This document shows, one piece after another, positions 46,165 to 54,806 of a stretch of 64,000 bases of DNA. The notes below the pieces were generated by a model. That model did no database searches. It was not told the origin of the DNA and saw only the letters and a program-made list of their open reading frames with translations. Made by a program: the position numbers and the translations under genes. The stretch is from CAIQPS01 sp963843455 (lineage in GTDB: Bacteria; Actinomycetota; Thermoleophilia; RBG-16-64-13), in the NCBI GenBank assembly GCA_963843455.1, contig CAWJKE010000007.1:372001-436000 (forward strand), in the 5' to 3' direction. Within the stretch, counting starts at the first letter, position 1. Each line of letters begins with the position of its first letter.

Positions 46165-49100
46165 GTGGCAGGCAGTGTGGCAGTTATCGATGGGACCGAG
46201 GCGATTGCCCACGTCGCGCACAGCGTGAACGAGGTCATCGCCATCTACCCCATCACCCCTTCGTCTCCCATTGCGGAGCACGCCGACGCTTGGTCGGCCG
46301 CCGGCAAGAAGAACTTGTGGGGGAGCGTCCCTCTGGTCGTGGAGATGCAGTCCGAAGCGGGGGCGGCCGCCGCCGTGCATGGGGCCCTTCAGGCCGGCTC
46401 GCTGTCCAGCACTTTTACCGCGAGCCAGGGGCTTCTGCTCATGATCCCCACCATGTACAAGGTGGCCGGGGAACTCACTCCCACCTGCTGGCACGTGACA
46501 GCCCGCTCCATCGCCGCCCAGGGTCTCAGCATCTTCGGCGACCACCAGGACGTCATGGCCGTTCGGCAGACCGGTTTTGCCCTCCTTGCTTCGGCGAGCG
46601 TGCAGGAAGCCCACGACCTCGCTCTTGTGGGCTCGGCTGCCAGTTTGAAGAGCCGCATCCCCTTCATCCACTTTTGTGACGGATTCCGCACTTCCCACGA
46701 GGTGCAGAAGATCGCCCTCATGCCCGAAGAAGTGCTGCGCGCCATGATCGACGAGGAGTACGTCCTTGCTCACAAGGCCCGGGCCATGACCCCGGACCGG
46801 CCCACCCTCCGGGGCACGAGCCAGAACCCCGACGTCTACTTCCAGGCACGGGAGAGCGTCAACCCGTACTACCTCGCCTGTCCAGGGATCGTCCAGGACT
46901 ACATGGACCGCCTTGCCTCTCTCACCGGCCGCCCCTACCACCTCTTCGACTACCACGGGGCCGCCGATGCCGAGCGGGTCATCGTGCTCATGGGCTCCGG
47001 ATGCGAGACCGCCCACGAGGCCGTCGACAAACTGGTTTCCTTGGGGGAGAAGGTCGGTGTCCTCAAGGTCCGCCTCTACCGCCCCTTCTCCGTGGTGCAC
47101 TTCGCCGCCGCGCTCCCGGCGTCGGTCCGATCGATCGCCGTCCTTGACCGCACCAAGGAGCCGGGCTCGGCCGGCGAGCCCCTCTACCTCGACGTGGTGG
47201 GCGCCCTATCGGAGGCGGGAAGGAGCTCGGTGCGGGTCATCGGGGGCCGCTACGGCCTCTCGAGCAAGGAGTTCACGCCCCAGATGGTGAAGGCCGTCTA
47301 TGACGAGCTTCACAAACCGTCGCCCAAGAACCACTTCACGCTGGGCATAGAGGACGACCTCACCTACACCAGCCTCGCCCCCGACTCGAGCTTCCAGAGC
47401 GAACAACCGGGCGTCTTTCGGGCTCTCTTCTACGGTCTCGGCTCCGACGGCACTATCGGGGCCAACAAGAACTCCATCAAGATCATCGGCGAGGACACCG
47501 ACAACCACGTCCAGGGCTATTTCGTATACGACTCCAAGAAGGCCGGGGTCCTCACCGTCAGCCACCTGCGCTTCGGCCCCGAGCCCATCCGCTCCGCCTA
47601 TCTGGTGGACAAGGCCGACTTTGTCGCCTGCCACGTCTGGTCGTTCCTCGAGCGCTACAAGACCCTCCTCGCCGCCCGCCCCGGGGCCACCTATCTCCTT
47701 AACGCCCCCTACCCGGCCGAAGAGGTGTGGGACCGACTGCCCTACGAGAGCCAGGCGCGCATCATCGAGCTGGGCCTCAAGGTCTACGCCATCAACGCCT
47801 ACGAGGTGGCGAAGAGCACTGGTATGGGCGGTCGCATCAATACCATCATGCAGACCTGCTTCTTCTATCTCTCCGGCATCATCCCCCCGGAAGACGCCAT
47901 CGCCGCCATCAAGGGGGCCATAAGGAAGACCTACGGCAAGCGCGGCGACAAAGTGGTCGAGATGAACTACCAGGCCGTGGATCAGGCCATCGCCAACCTC
48001 CACGAGATCACCTACCCCGCGGTCCCCAGCTCGACCACCCACAAGCCCCCACTGGTGCCCGAGGATGCCCCTGACTTTCTCAAGCAGGTGACGGCCCCCA
48101 TCATGGCCGGCTTGGGACACCTGCTACCCGTGTCTGCTCTTCCCGACGACGGCATCTGGCCCACCGACACCACCCGCTGGGAGAAACGGAACATCGCCCT
48201 TGAGATCCCGGTGTGGGAGCCGGAGCTGTGCATCCAGTGCGGCAAGTGCTCGCTTCACTGCCCGCACGCCACCATCCGCACCAAACTCTACGATCCGGCG
48301 CTCCTTTCCGGGGCGCCCCTGGCGTTCAAGTCCGTCGCCTGCCAAGGGCAAAGAACACGAGGGATCGGCCTGGACGGTGCAGGTAGCCCCCGAGGACTGC
48401 ACCGGCTGCGGGGCGTGCGTGGAGATCTGCCCGGGCAAAGACAGGGCGGACCCCGGCAGGAAAGCCATCCACATGGCCTTCCAGCCCCCGCTGCGGGTGC
48501 CCGAACGGGAGAACTACGTCTTCTTCCTTTCGCTTCCCGATCCGGACCGCACCCACGTCCGTGTGGCCACCGTCAAGGGGAGCCAGCTACTCAGGCCCCT
48601 GTTCGAGTACTCCGGGGCCTGCGCAGGCTGCGGGGAGACCCCTTACGTGAAGCTCCTCACCCAGCTCGTCGGCGACCGGCTGCTTATCGGTAACGCGACG
48701 GGTTGCTCCAGCATCTATGGGGGCAATCTGCCCACGACCCCGTACGCCAAGAACGAGGAAGGTCGCGGTCCCACCTGGAACAACTCTCTCTTTGAGGACG
48801 CCGCCGAGTTCAGCTATGGCCTCCGGCTCACCGTGGATAAGCAGACCGAGTTCGCCCGGGAACTCGCAGTCGAGCTCGAAAGACGCGATCGGGGCGCGGA
48901 CTGGTGGAGGCTCTCCTTGCCTCCAAGCAGCAGGATGAGGCCGAGATCGCCCGCCCAGCGGGCCCGGGTGGCCGAGCTTAAGCTTCGGGTACAGGTTGCC
49001 ACGGCGACCAACGGCAATGGATCCGACCCCCGCTACGCCCAACTGCTCTCGGTGGCCGATTATCTGGTCAGGAAGAGTGTCTGGGGCGTCGGCGGCGACG

Positions 49101-49879
49101 GGTGGGCCTTCGATATCGGCTACGGCGGCCTGGATCACGTCCTTGCCTCCCAGCGCAACATCAACCTGCTCGTCCTCAACACCCAGATGTACTCCAACAC
49201 CGGGGGGCAGTGCTCCAAGGCCACCCCTATGGGCTCGGTCGCGCTGTTTGCCGCCGGGGGTAAGACCATCGGCAAGAAAGATCTGGGCTCTATCGCCATG
49301 ACCTACGGCAACATCTACGTGGCCCAGGTGGCCATGGGCTACTCCGACGCCCAGACGGTGCGGGCCTTCGTGGAGGCCGAGTCCTTCGACGGTCCTTCGC
49401 TCATCATCGCCTACAGCCACTGCATCAGCATGGGGTTCGATCTGCGCAAGGGCTACGAGCATCAGAAGGCAGCGGTGAATTCGGGAGCTTGGTTCCTCTA
49501 CCGCTTCGACCCGCGCCTGGCCGCCCAGGGGAAGAACCCCCTGCAGATCGACTCCCGCGAGCTGAGTCTCCCGGTGGTCGACTTCGTTCCCACCGAGAAC
49601 CGCTACAACATGCTCAAGAAGTTCGCCCCCGACGCCGCGGAGATGCTGTGGCGGAAGGCGCAACGTCACGTCGCCACCCGCTGGGGGATACTCAAGCAGC
49701 AGGCGGAGATGAAGTACGATATCGAGAATCCGTTCGACCTCGGGGTCATCGACCGGGAGATCCATGCAGCGACGGGCGCGCGGGCGGTGACTCCCGTCAG
49801 CACCGGGCTCAACATGCCCGCCGGCGGAGACGTGGATGCCGCGGAGACCTCTCTCGACCTATACGACTCGAACGTCTAA
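46165..49879 (+). CDS. nifJ: Pyruvate:ferredoxin (flavodoxin) oxidoreductase, single-chain; frame broken three times in this sequence
   Basis: About 1237 residues once repaired, as expected for a one-chain POR. Domain order: N-terminal pyrimidine-binding domain (YPITPSSPIAEHAD), transketolase C-like and gamma domains, a two-[4Fe-4S] ferredoxin domain (CIQCGKCSLHCPH and CTGCGACVEICP), then the TPP domain (GACAGCGETPYVKLL, GNATGCSSIYGG, GDGWAFDIGYGGLDHV). Breaks: an extra T at 48340, a missing G near 48910, and an extra C near 48950. Repairing them restores AAKGKEHEG and a continuous VEALLASKQQDEAEIA segment, and the net +1 matches the span. It oxidises pyruvate to acetyl-CoA with ferredoxin or flavodoxin, a sign of anaerobic metabolism. 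Confidence 0.93.
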
Positions 49880-49898
49880 GCGATATGGAGGTGGCACC

Positions 49899-50322
49899 AT
49901 GCCGGTAAGGAAGTCTGAAGCGGTCTGGCGCGGGACGCTCAAGGAGGGCAGCGGCAAGATGCGCTTGGCGAGCGGCCTCTACGAGGGGCCGTATACCTAC
50001 TCGTCACGGTTCGAGGAGGCGGCGGGCACCAATCCCGAAGAACTGGTCGGGGCGGCTCTGGCCGGATGCTTCTCGATGTTTCTGGCCGCTCTGCTCACCG
50101 ACAACGGCCATCCCCCCGACAGCGTGCGCACCACGGCGTCGGTCCATCTGGGGGCGGGGCCGACCATAACCAAGATCGAACTGGACGTGTGAGGCTCGGT
50201 GCCCGGGGTGGACGATGCGCGATTCCAGGAGCTGGCTGCTCAGGCGAAGGCGGCCTGCCCGGTATCGAAGGCTCTTGCCGCGGTACCGGAGCTAGTTGCT
50301 GAATGCGCGTTTGTCGGGCTGA
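49899..50322 (+). CDS. OsmC-family peroxiredoxin with an in-frame TGA
   Basis: ATG 49899 behind GGAGGTGG. Both OsmC cysteines are present: LAGCFSMFLA and CPVSKALAAVPE. The frame is interrupted by TGA at 50190-50192 (codon 98), within KIELDV-stop-GSVPGVDDARF. Family members usually have Arg or another polar residue here, so CGA to TGA is the simplest explanation. The TGA is not at a catalytic position. After CPVSKAL the frame runs on to 50393 with non-conserved sequence; a one-base shift would stop it at 50320-50322, the usual family length. Reduces organic hydroperoxides. Confidence 0.75.
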
Positions 50323-50328
50323 CGGCCT

Positions 50329-51113
50329 GTGGTGACCCGCATCCCGGAGGGCGAGGCCGCCACGGGGTCGCCGGCGTTCACGGTGCGCGTTAGCGATCGG
50401 GCTCGCCACGTGCGCCTGGTCATGACAAACGGTGGAGACCTCACCGTCGTCGTACCTCGCCGCTTCGATCGGCGCGCGATCCCCGCCATCCTCGAGGCGA
50501 AGCGTCCGTGGATCGAGCGCGTGCGGGCGAAGATCGAGGCGCGGCCGCTCTCCGCGCCCGCGCCCCCGGCGTTGCCCGAGTGCGTCGTACTTCCGGCCTC
50601 TGGGCGAGACGTGGCAGGTGGAGTACCGGCTCCGGCCGGCCTCGGCAGGTGCTGCGAGCCGGAGGACCGCGGTGGCGCGAGAGGCGCGGGACGGCAGGCT
50701 GTTGGTCAGCGGACCAGCCGACGATGACGAGGCCTATCGCCAGGCCCTGATCGAGTGGCTGCGCAGACGAGCGCGCAGCACGTTGGGGCCGCGTCTGGAA
50801 GAACTGGCGCGTCTGCATGCGCTGGCGTTCGAGCGGGTGAGCGTGCGGCACCAACGCACCCGCTGGGGAAGTTGCTCGCCGCGCGGCGCCATATCGCTCA
50901 ACCTCCGGCTGCTGTTTCTGGAGCCGGCTCTGGTCGACCACGTTCTTATCCACGAGCTCTGCCACACCAGGGAGTTGAATCATTCGAAGCGATTCTGGGC
51001 CCTCCTGCAGGCCCACGACCCCGAGTGGGCGCTCCACCGGCAGCCAGACCCGCGACGCCTGGAGGTCGCTGCCCTCCTGGATCGACGGCAAGAGCGTGGC
51101 GTCGCGCCTCTGA
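50329..51113 (+). CDS. YgjP-like (DUF45) zinc metallopeptidase, frameshifted twice in this sequence
   Basis: Starts GTG 50329. An N-terminal segment like YgjP (VRVSDRARHVRLVMTNGGDL, RRFDRRAIPAILEAKRPWI) is in frame 1. From about 50595 frame 2 carries RPLGETWQVEY, RWGSCSPRGAISLN and the zinc motif HELCHTRELNHSKRFW. From about 51045 frame 3 gives the family ending RDAWRSLPSWIDGKSVASRL and a stop at 51111-51113. The family has a SprT-like protease fold with no defined substrate. The repaired end clears the pyrC control region downstream. Confidence 0.8.
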
Positions 51114-51138
51114 TCCTCCGTCTCCCGCGTTGGATGGC

Positions 51139-51167
51139 TGGACCGCGCCCTCCGTTCGCGATACCAT
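51139..51167 (+). promoter_or_regulatory. Promoter for pyrC-carA
   Basis: TGGACC at 51139-51144 (four of six -35 positions) and TACCAT at 51162-51167 with a 17-base spacer. Transcription would start near 51174, right at the PyrR-binding hairpin, so the leader consists of little else than the hairpin and ribosome-binding site. Moderate match only. Confidence 0.45.
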
Positions 51168-51174
51168 GGTCTAG

Positions 51175-51204
51175 CCTTTAAACGAGCCCAGTGAGGCCGA
51201 AAGG
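51175..51204 (+). promoter_or_regulatory. PyrR-binding loop overlapping the pyrC ribosome-binding site
   Basis: CCTTT (51175-51179) pairs with AAAGG (51200-51204), enclosing GCCCAGTGAGGCC, which fits the core of the PyrR loop consensus. It is the same architecture and nearly the same sequence as the element before pyrB. The Shine-Dalgarno AAGGAG (51201-51206) for the pyrC ATG at 51213 is part of the closing stem, which points to translational repression by PyrR. Confidence 0.85.
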
Positions 51205-51212
51205 AGTCATGG

Positions 51213-52628
51213 ATGGACATGGGTCAGCGTCCCTCCGCGCCCAAACTTGCCTGTCGCGCGTTTCCCCTTGAACGCTTTCTCCTCCCCGCGGTGCATCTGT
51301 TCGACCCCGGCGAGGGCGTCGACTTCCTGGGCGATCTGTTGATCGCGGAGGGAAAGATCGCCGCGATGAGTGACCGCCTGCCCAGAGATCCGGGAGTGGA
51401 GGTCGTCGAGGACGTGTCGGGCTGCTGGGTCTTCCCGGGCTTTGTGGATCCACACGCGCATCTGCGCACTCCGGGCTACGAGTACAAAGAGGACCTGTCC
51501 TCCGGTTCCAGGGCTGCCGCGTCGGGCGGGTATGTCGCTGTGGTCGCGATGGCGAACACCGACCCCGTGGTGGACTCCGGGACTGTCGCGTACGCCGTGC
51601 TGACTCAAGCCGCGCGCGATGCGGTGGTGCGCGTCGGACAGGTAGGGTCGGTGAGCAAGGGCCTCAAAGGTGAAGAGCTCTCCGAGATGCGCGAGCTGGC
51701 GGACGCCGGTGTGGTGGCCTTCGCGGATGACGGCAAGCCGGTCGCCGATGCCGACCTCCTGCTGCACGCCCTGCGCTACGCTCGGGGCACCGGCCGACCT
51801 ATACTGCTCCACCTGGAGAACAAGAGCCTCTCGCTCGACGGGGTGATGCACGAAGGCAGGTGGAGCGCCCGTCTGGGGCTCCGAGGCATACCGGCCGCAG
51901 GCGAATCCGGGCCGCTTGCGCGTGACCTCGAGTTGGTCCGCTATGCCGCGGCCGAGCAGGAGCGCCTTGCCGCCGCGGGGCGCGAGGCGCGGCCGGCGGC
52001 CGCGCCTGGGGTGCCCCTGGTCCACTTTCAGCACCTTTCCGCGGCCGACAGTGTGCGGTTGGTGGCCGGGGCAAAACGGGAGGGCTTGCCCGTCACCGCG
52101 GAAGCCACGCCGCTGCATCTGCTCTTCACCGACGAGCGTCTTGTCAGCTTCGATCAGAACCTCAGGGTGAATCCGCCGATCCGATCGGCGGCCGACCGAG
52201 AAGCTCTCGTGGCCGCGTTGGCCGACGGCACCATCGATTGCGTCGGGACCGACCACGCTCCTCACGCGCCCCAGGAGAAGGAAGTGCCGATAGAGGAGGC
52301 CCAGAGTGGCAGCACCGGGCTGGAGACGGCCTTCGCCGCCCTCCACTCGGGTCTGGTGCTCAAAGGCACGTTGCCGCTGGCGCGGCTGGTGGAAGCAATG
52401 TCGAGCGGGCCCTGCCGGGTACTGGGGCTGCCCACGCCCCGGCTGGTGGTGGGCGCCCCGGCCGACCTCTGCGTGGTGGACCGGGACGAGGTCTGGACGG
52501 TCACTCCGGCAACGCTTCGGGGCAAAAGCCGCAACTGCGCGTTTCTGGGCGAGACCCTCACCGGCCGGGTGCGACTCACGGTCGTGGATGGGGCGCGCCG
52601 CTTCGCGCGCGCCCGCGGGGAGGCCTGA
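51213..52628 (+). CDS. pyrC: Dihydroorotase
   Basis: Protein of 471 residues, longer than the usual 420-440, partly from an Ala/Arg-rich insert near 250-265. Type I dihydroorotase: DPHAHLRTPGYEYKED with the HxH zinc ligands, SKGLKGEELSEM, and CVGTDHAPHAPQEK with the catalytic Asp. Third step of UMP synthesis. Overlaps the carA start by one base. Confidence 0.95.
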   Translation: MDMGQRPSAPKLACRAFPLERFLLPAVHLFDPGEGVDFLGDLLIAEGKIAAMSDRLPRDPGVEVVEDVSGCWVFPGFVDPHAHLRTPGYEYKEDLSSGSRAAASGGYVAVVAMANTDPVVDSGTVAYAVLTQAARDAVVRVGQVGSVSKGLKGEELSEMRELADAGVVAFADDGKPVADADLLLHALRYARGTGRPILLHLENKSLSLDGVMHEGRWSARLGLRGIPAAGESGPLARDLELVRYAAAEQERLAAAGREARPAAAPGVPLVHFQHLSAADSVRLVAGAKREGLPVTAEATPLHLLFTDERLVSFDQNLRVNPPIRSAADREALVAALADGTIDCVGTDHAPHAPQEKEVPIEEAQSGSTGLETAFAALHSGLVLKGTLPLARLVEAMSSGPCRVLGLPTPRLVVGAPADLCVVDRDEVWTVTPATLRGKSRNCAFLGETLTGRVRLTVVDGARRFARARGEA

Positions 52629-53842
52629 TGTATCGGGGTGACACGCCGGGCTATGTGGTGCTCGACGACGGCACCGTGTTCACCGGCTTTGGGTTCGGGG
52701 CTCAGGGGAGCGTGCTGGGCGAGGTGGTCTTCAATACGGGGATGACCGGCTATCAGGAGATCGCCACCGACCCGTCGTATCACGGGCAGATGGTCACCTA
52801 CACCTATCCCATGATCGGCAACTATGGGGCCTCCGACCACCTGCTCGAGTCGGGCGAGGCCCACTCGCGGGCGATCATAGTGCGGGAGATAAAGAACACT
52901 GCCTGGAACAGGACCTGTCCCGAGGCTTGGGTCGACTGGCTGACGGAGCGAGGTATCGTAGGCGTCGCTGGGGTGGATACCCGGGCGTTGACCAGGCGCA
53001 TACGCGAGCGCGGGGCGATGTCGGCCTGTGTCGCCGCCGGACCCCGTGTGAAGGTCGACGAGCTTCTGGCGTCGGTGCGGGCCTTTCCCAGTATGGCGGG
53101 TAGGGATTTGGCGAGCGCCGTCACCTGCGCGGAACCATACGAATGGGACGGCGGGCCTGGATCGCCGCAACCGCTTGGAGCGGCGGAAGCTCGCTTCCGA
53201 GTCGTAGCCTATGATTTCGGCTTGAAGCGGAGCATCCTCCGGAATCTGGCGGCGGTGGGCTGCCGGGTGACGGTGGTCCCGGCATGGTGGACCGCCGAAC
53301 AGACACTGGCGATGCGGCCTGACGGCGTCTTTCTATCCAACGGGCCGGGCGACCCGGCCGCTGTCGGCTACGCGGTGGAGACCATCAAAGGTCTTCTGGG
53401 TAAGGTGCCTGTCTTCGGGATCTGTCTGGGGCATCAGTTGCTCGCCCTAGCGGTCGGCTTCTCGACCTACAAGCTCAAATTCGGCCACAGAGGCATCAAC
53501 CACCCTGTCCGCGACTACCTCACCGGCCGCGTCGAGATCACCAGCCAGAACCACGGGTTCGCGGTCGAGCCGCCCGAGGCGGTGCGGGTCGCCCTGGAGA
53601 GGGGATCGGTGGTGGGCGAAGGGGGCATCGCCGGGTTGAGCGTGGACGACATGATGCTGGACTCGGAGTACGGGCCGGTCCAGGTGACCCATCTGAACCT
53701 GAACGACGGTACGGTCGAGGGGCTTCGTCTGCTGGACATCCCCGCCTATTGCGTTCAGTATCACCCGGAAGCCGGACCCGGACCGCACGATAGCCACTAT
53801 TTGTTCGGCCGGTTCGCGGACGCGATGAGCGCTTCGCGTTAG
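52628..53842 (+). CDS. carA: Carbamoyl-phosphate synthase small (glutaminase) subunit
   Basis: Protein of 404 residues from ATG 52628, overlapping the pyrC stop. N-terminal CarA domain (GFGAQGSVLGEVVFNTGMTGYQE), then a class I glutamine amidotransferase with nucleophile Cys in GICLGHQLLALAVG and His/Glu in QYHPEAGPGPHD. It delivers ammonia to CarB. carB does not follow; the next gene is an unrelated peroxiredoxin, so the large subunit must be elsewhere. Confidence 0.96.
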   Translation: MYRGDTPGYVVLDDGTVFTGFGFGAQGSVLGEVVFNTGMTGYQEIATDPSYHGQMVTYTYPMIGNYGASDHLLESGEAHSRAIIVREIKNTAWNRTCPEAWVDWLTERGIVGVAGVDTRALTRRIRERGAMSACVAAGPRVKVDELLASVRAFPSMAGRDLASAVTCAEPYEWDGGPGSPQPLGAAEARFRVVAYDFGLKRSILRNLAAVGCRVTVVPAWWTAEQTLAMRPDGVFLSNGPGDPAAVGYAVETIKGLLGKVPVFGICLGHQLLALAVGFSTYKLKFGHRGINHPVRDYLTGRVEITSQNHGFAVEPPEAVRVALERGSVVGEGGIAGLSVDDMMLDSEYGPVQVTHLNLNDGTVEGLRLLDIPAYCVQYHPEAGPGPHDSHYLFGRFADAMSASR

Positions 53843-53889
53843 CTCCGCGTTGGCGTCGTTCCAACGTCGGTCGGAAGAGAGGAGAGATC

Positions 53890-54354
53890 ATGCTCGCTGC
53901 AGGTGACAGTGCGCCGCTCTTCGTGGCGGCAGGAAGCGACGGAGAGGTCGACCTGGGCGCGCTTCTCAAGAGCAAGCCGGTCGTTCTCTACTTCTTTCCG
54001 CGAGCACTGACCCCCGGTTGAACGACGGAAGCGGTTGAGTTCAACCAATCGCTCCCCGAATTCGAGCAGGTCGGCGTCACCGTGGTGGGCACGTCGGTCG
54101 ATCCGGTCGCCAGACTGCAGAAGTTCCGCGACAAGTATGACATCAAGTTCCCCTTCGCCAGCGATCACGACCGGGCCATCGGCACGGCCTACGGGACGCT
54201 CAAGGGCGGTCCTGAAAGCTCGCACGAGCGGGACACGGTCGTCATCGGCCGGGACGGGGTGATCTTGCTGGCCTACCGCGCAGTCAGCGCGAAGGGCCAT
54301 GCCGCCAAGGTGCTTGCCGACGTCAAGCAGTTGCGGGCCGAGGGCCGTATCTGA
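53890..54354 (+). CDS. Bcp/AhpC-type peroxiredoxin, predicted selenoprotein (Sec44 encoded by TGA 54019-54021)
   Basis: Reading through one in-frame TGA gives 154 residues with a full thioredoxin-fold peroxiredoxin: VVLYFFPRALTPG, then the TGA codon, then TTEAVEFNQSLPEF, TSVDPVARLQKFRDKY and VIGRDGVILLAYR. In Bcp-type enzymes the motif is TPGC-TTEA, with Cys as peroxidatic residue; here UGA occupies exactly that place. The protein contains no cysteine, so without Sec it would have no catalytic residue. Both halves share one frame, and a hairpin of bacterial SECIS type follows. GAGGAGAG precedes the ATG. It would reduce peroxides as a one-Sec enzyme needing an external reductant. selA, selB and selC are not in the window. 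A TGC-to-TGA sequence error is the main alternative. Confidence 0.8.
54030..54053 (+). promoter_or_regulatory. Candidate bacterial SECIS hairpin
   Basis: AGCG (54030-54033) pairs with CGCT (54050-54053), and GTTG (54034-54037) with CAAC (54042-54045), leaving a small 3' bulge and the apical loop AGTT (54038-54041). The loop starts 16 bases after the UGA and has a G in its first two positions, both typical of bacterial SECIS elements. Folding was judged by eye only. Confidence 0.6.
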
Positions 54355-54361
54355 CCGGCTC

Positions 54362-54715
54362 CTACTTGGCCTGGAACAGACCTATCGGGATGCCGTCGGG
54401 ATCGGCGAACATGGCCCATTGACCCACGCCTTCTATGGACGTCGGCGGCACCAGCATCGTGGCCCCCGCCGCGACCGCCCTCGCCAGGGTCTGCCCGACG
54501 TCGTCGACGCCGAAGTAGGTGTTGAGCGCACAGGCCGGCGAGGCCTCGGGTTTGACCCACATTGCGCCTCGGGGTTCCTTTCCGGCATCGATCATCGGGT
54601 AGCCAGGGAAAGCCGACGCTTCCTCGATACTCCAGTCGAAGACCCCGCGGTAGAACTCTTTGGCTTTCTCCAGATCGCTCACGATCAGCTCCCAGTGCAC
54701 GATAGGATTGCCCAT
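54362..54715 (-). CDS. VOC-family (glyoxalase/bleomycin-resistance fold) protein
   Basis: Protein of 117 residues with one VOC module: VHWELIVSDLEKAKEFY, FGVDDVGQTLARAVAAGA and the C-terminal FADPDGIPIGLFQ. It begins MGNPIVHW behind AAGGAGGC on the minus strand. Similar proteins often bind a metal and small substrates, but the function cannot be named. It converges on the peroxiredoxin gene, with only 7 bases between the two stops. Confidence 0.85.
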   Translation of the reverse strand: MGNPIVHWELIVSDLEKAKEFYRGVFDWSIEEASAFPGYPMIDAGKEPRGAMWVKPEASPACALNTYFGVDDVGQTLARAVAAGATMLVPPTSIEGVGQWAMFADPDGIPIGLFQAK

Positions 54716-54746
54716 CAGATTGCCTCCTTGAATCGTGGGTCCCGCT

Positions 54747-54766
54747 GCCGGGCGTCAAACCCCGGC
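54747..54766 (-). other. Short GC hairpin between two minus-strand genes
   Basis: GCCGGG (54747-54752) and CCCGGC (54761-54766) can pair with an 8-base loop, in the 91-base gap downstream of the propeller gene and upstream of the VOC gene. No T-run follows on the minus strand, so an intrinsic terminator is not supported; it may separate the two messages in another way. Confidence 0.3.
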
Positions 54767-54806
54767 GATGGCCGCTCATCAACCTGCCGGCAAGAAGATA
54801 CCCGGT

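Noticed and set aside
48330..48960. Programmed ribosomal frameshifting in por
   Set aside because: Three shifts in one gene, with no shared slippery site or stimulatory structure, and the same pattern in nine other genes.
50190..50192. Selenocysteine in OsmC
   Set aside because: The TGA is not at either catalytic cysteine, and both cysteines are intact.
53849..53865. GTTGG/CCAAC hairpin after carA as a terminator
   Set aside because: Only five pairs, no T-run, and only about 25 bases from the next start codon.
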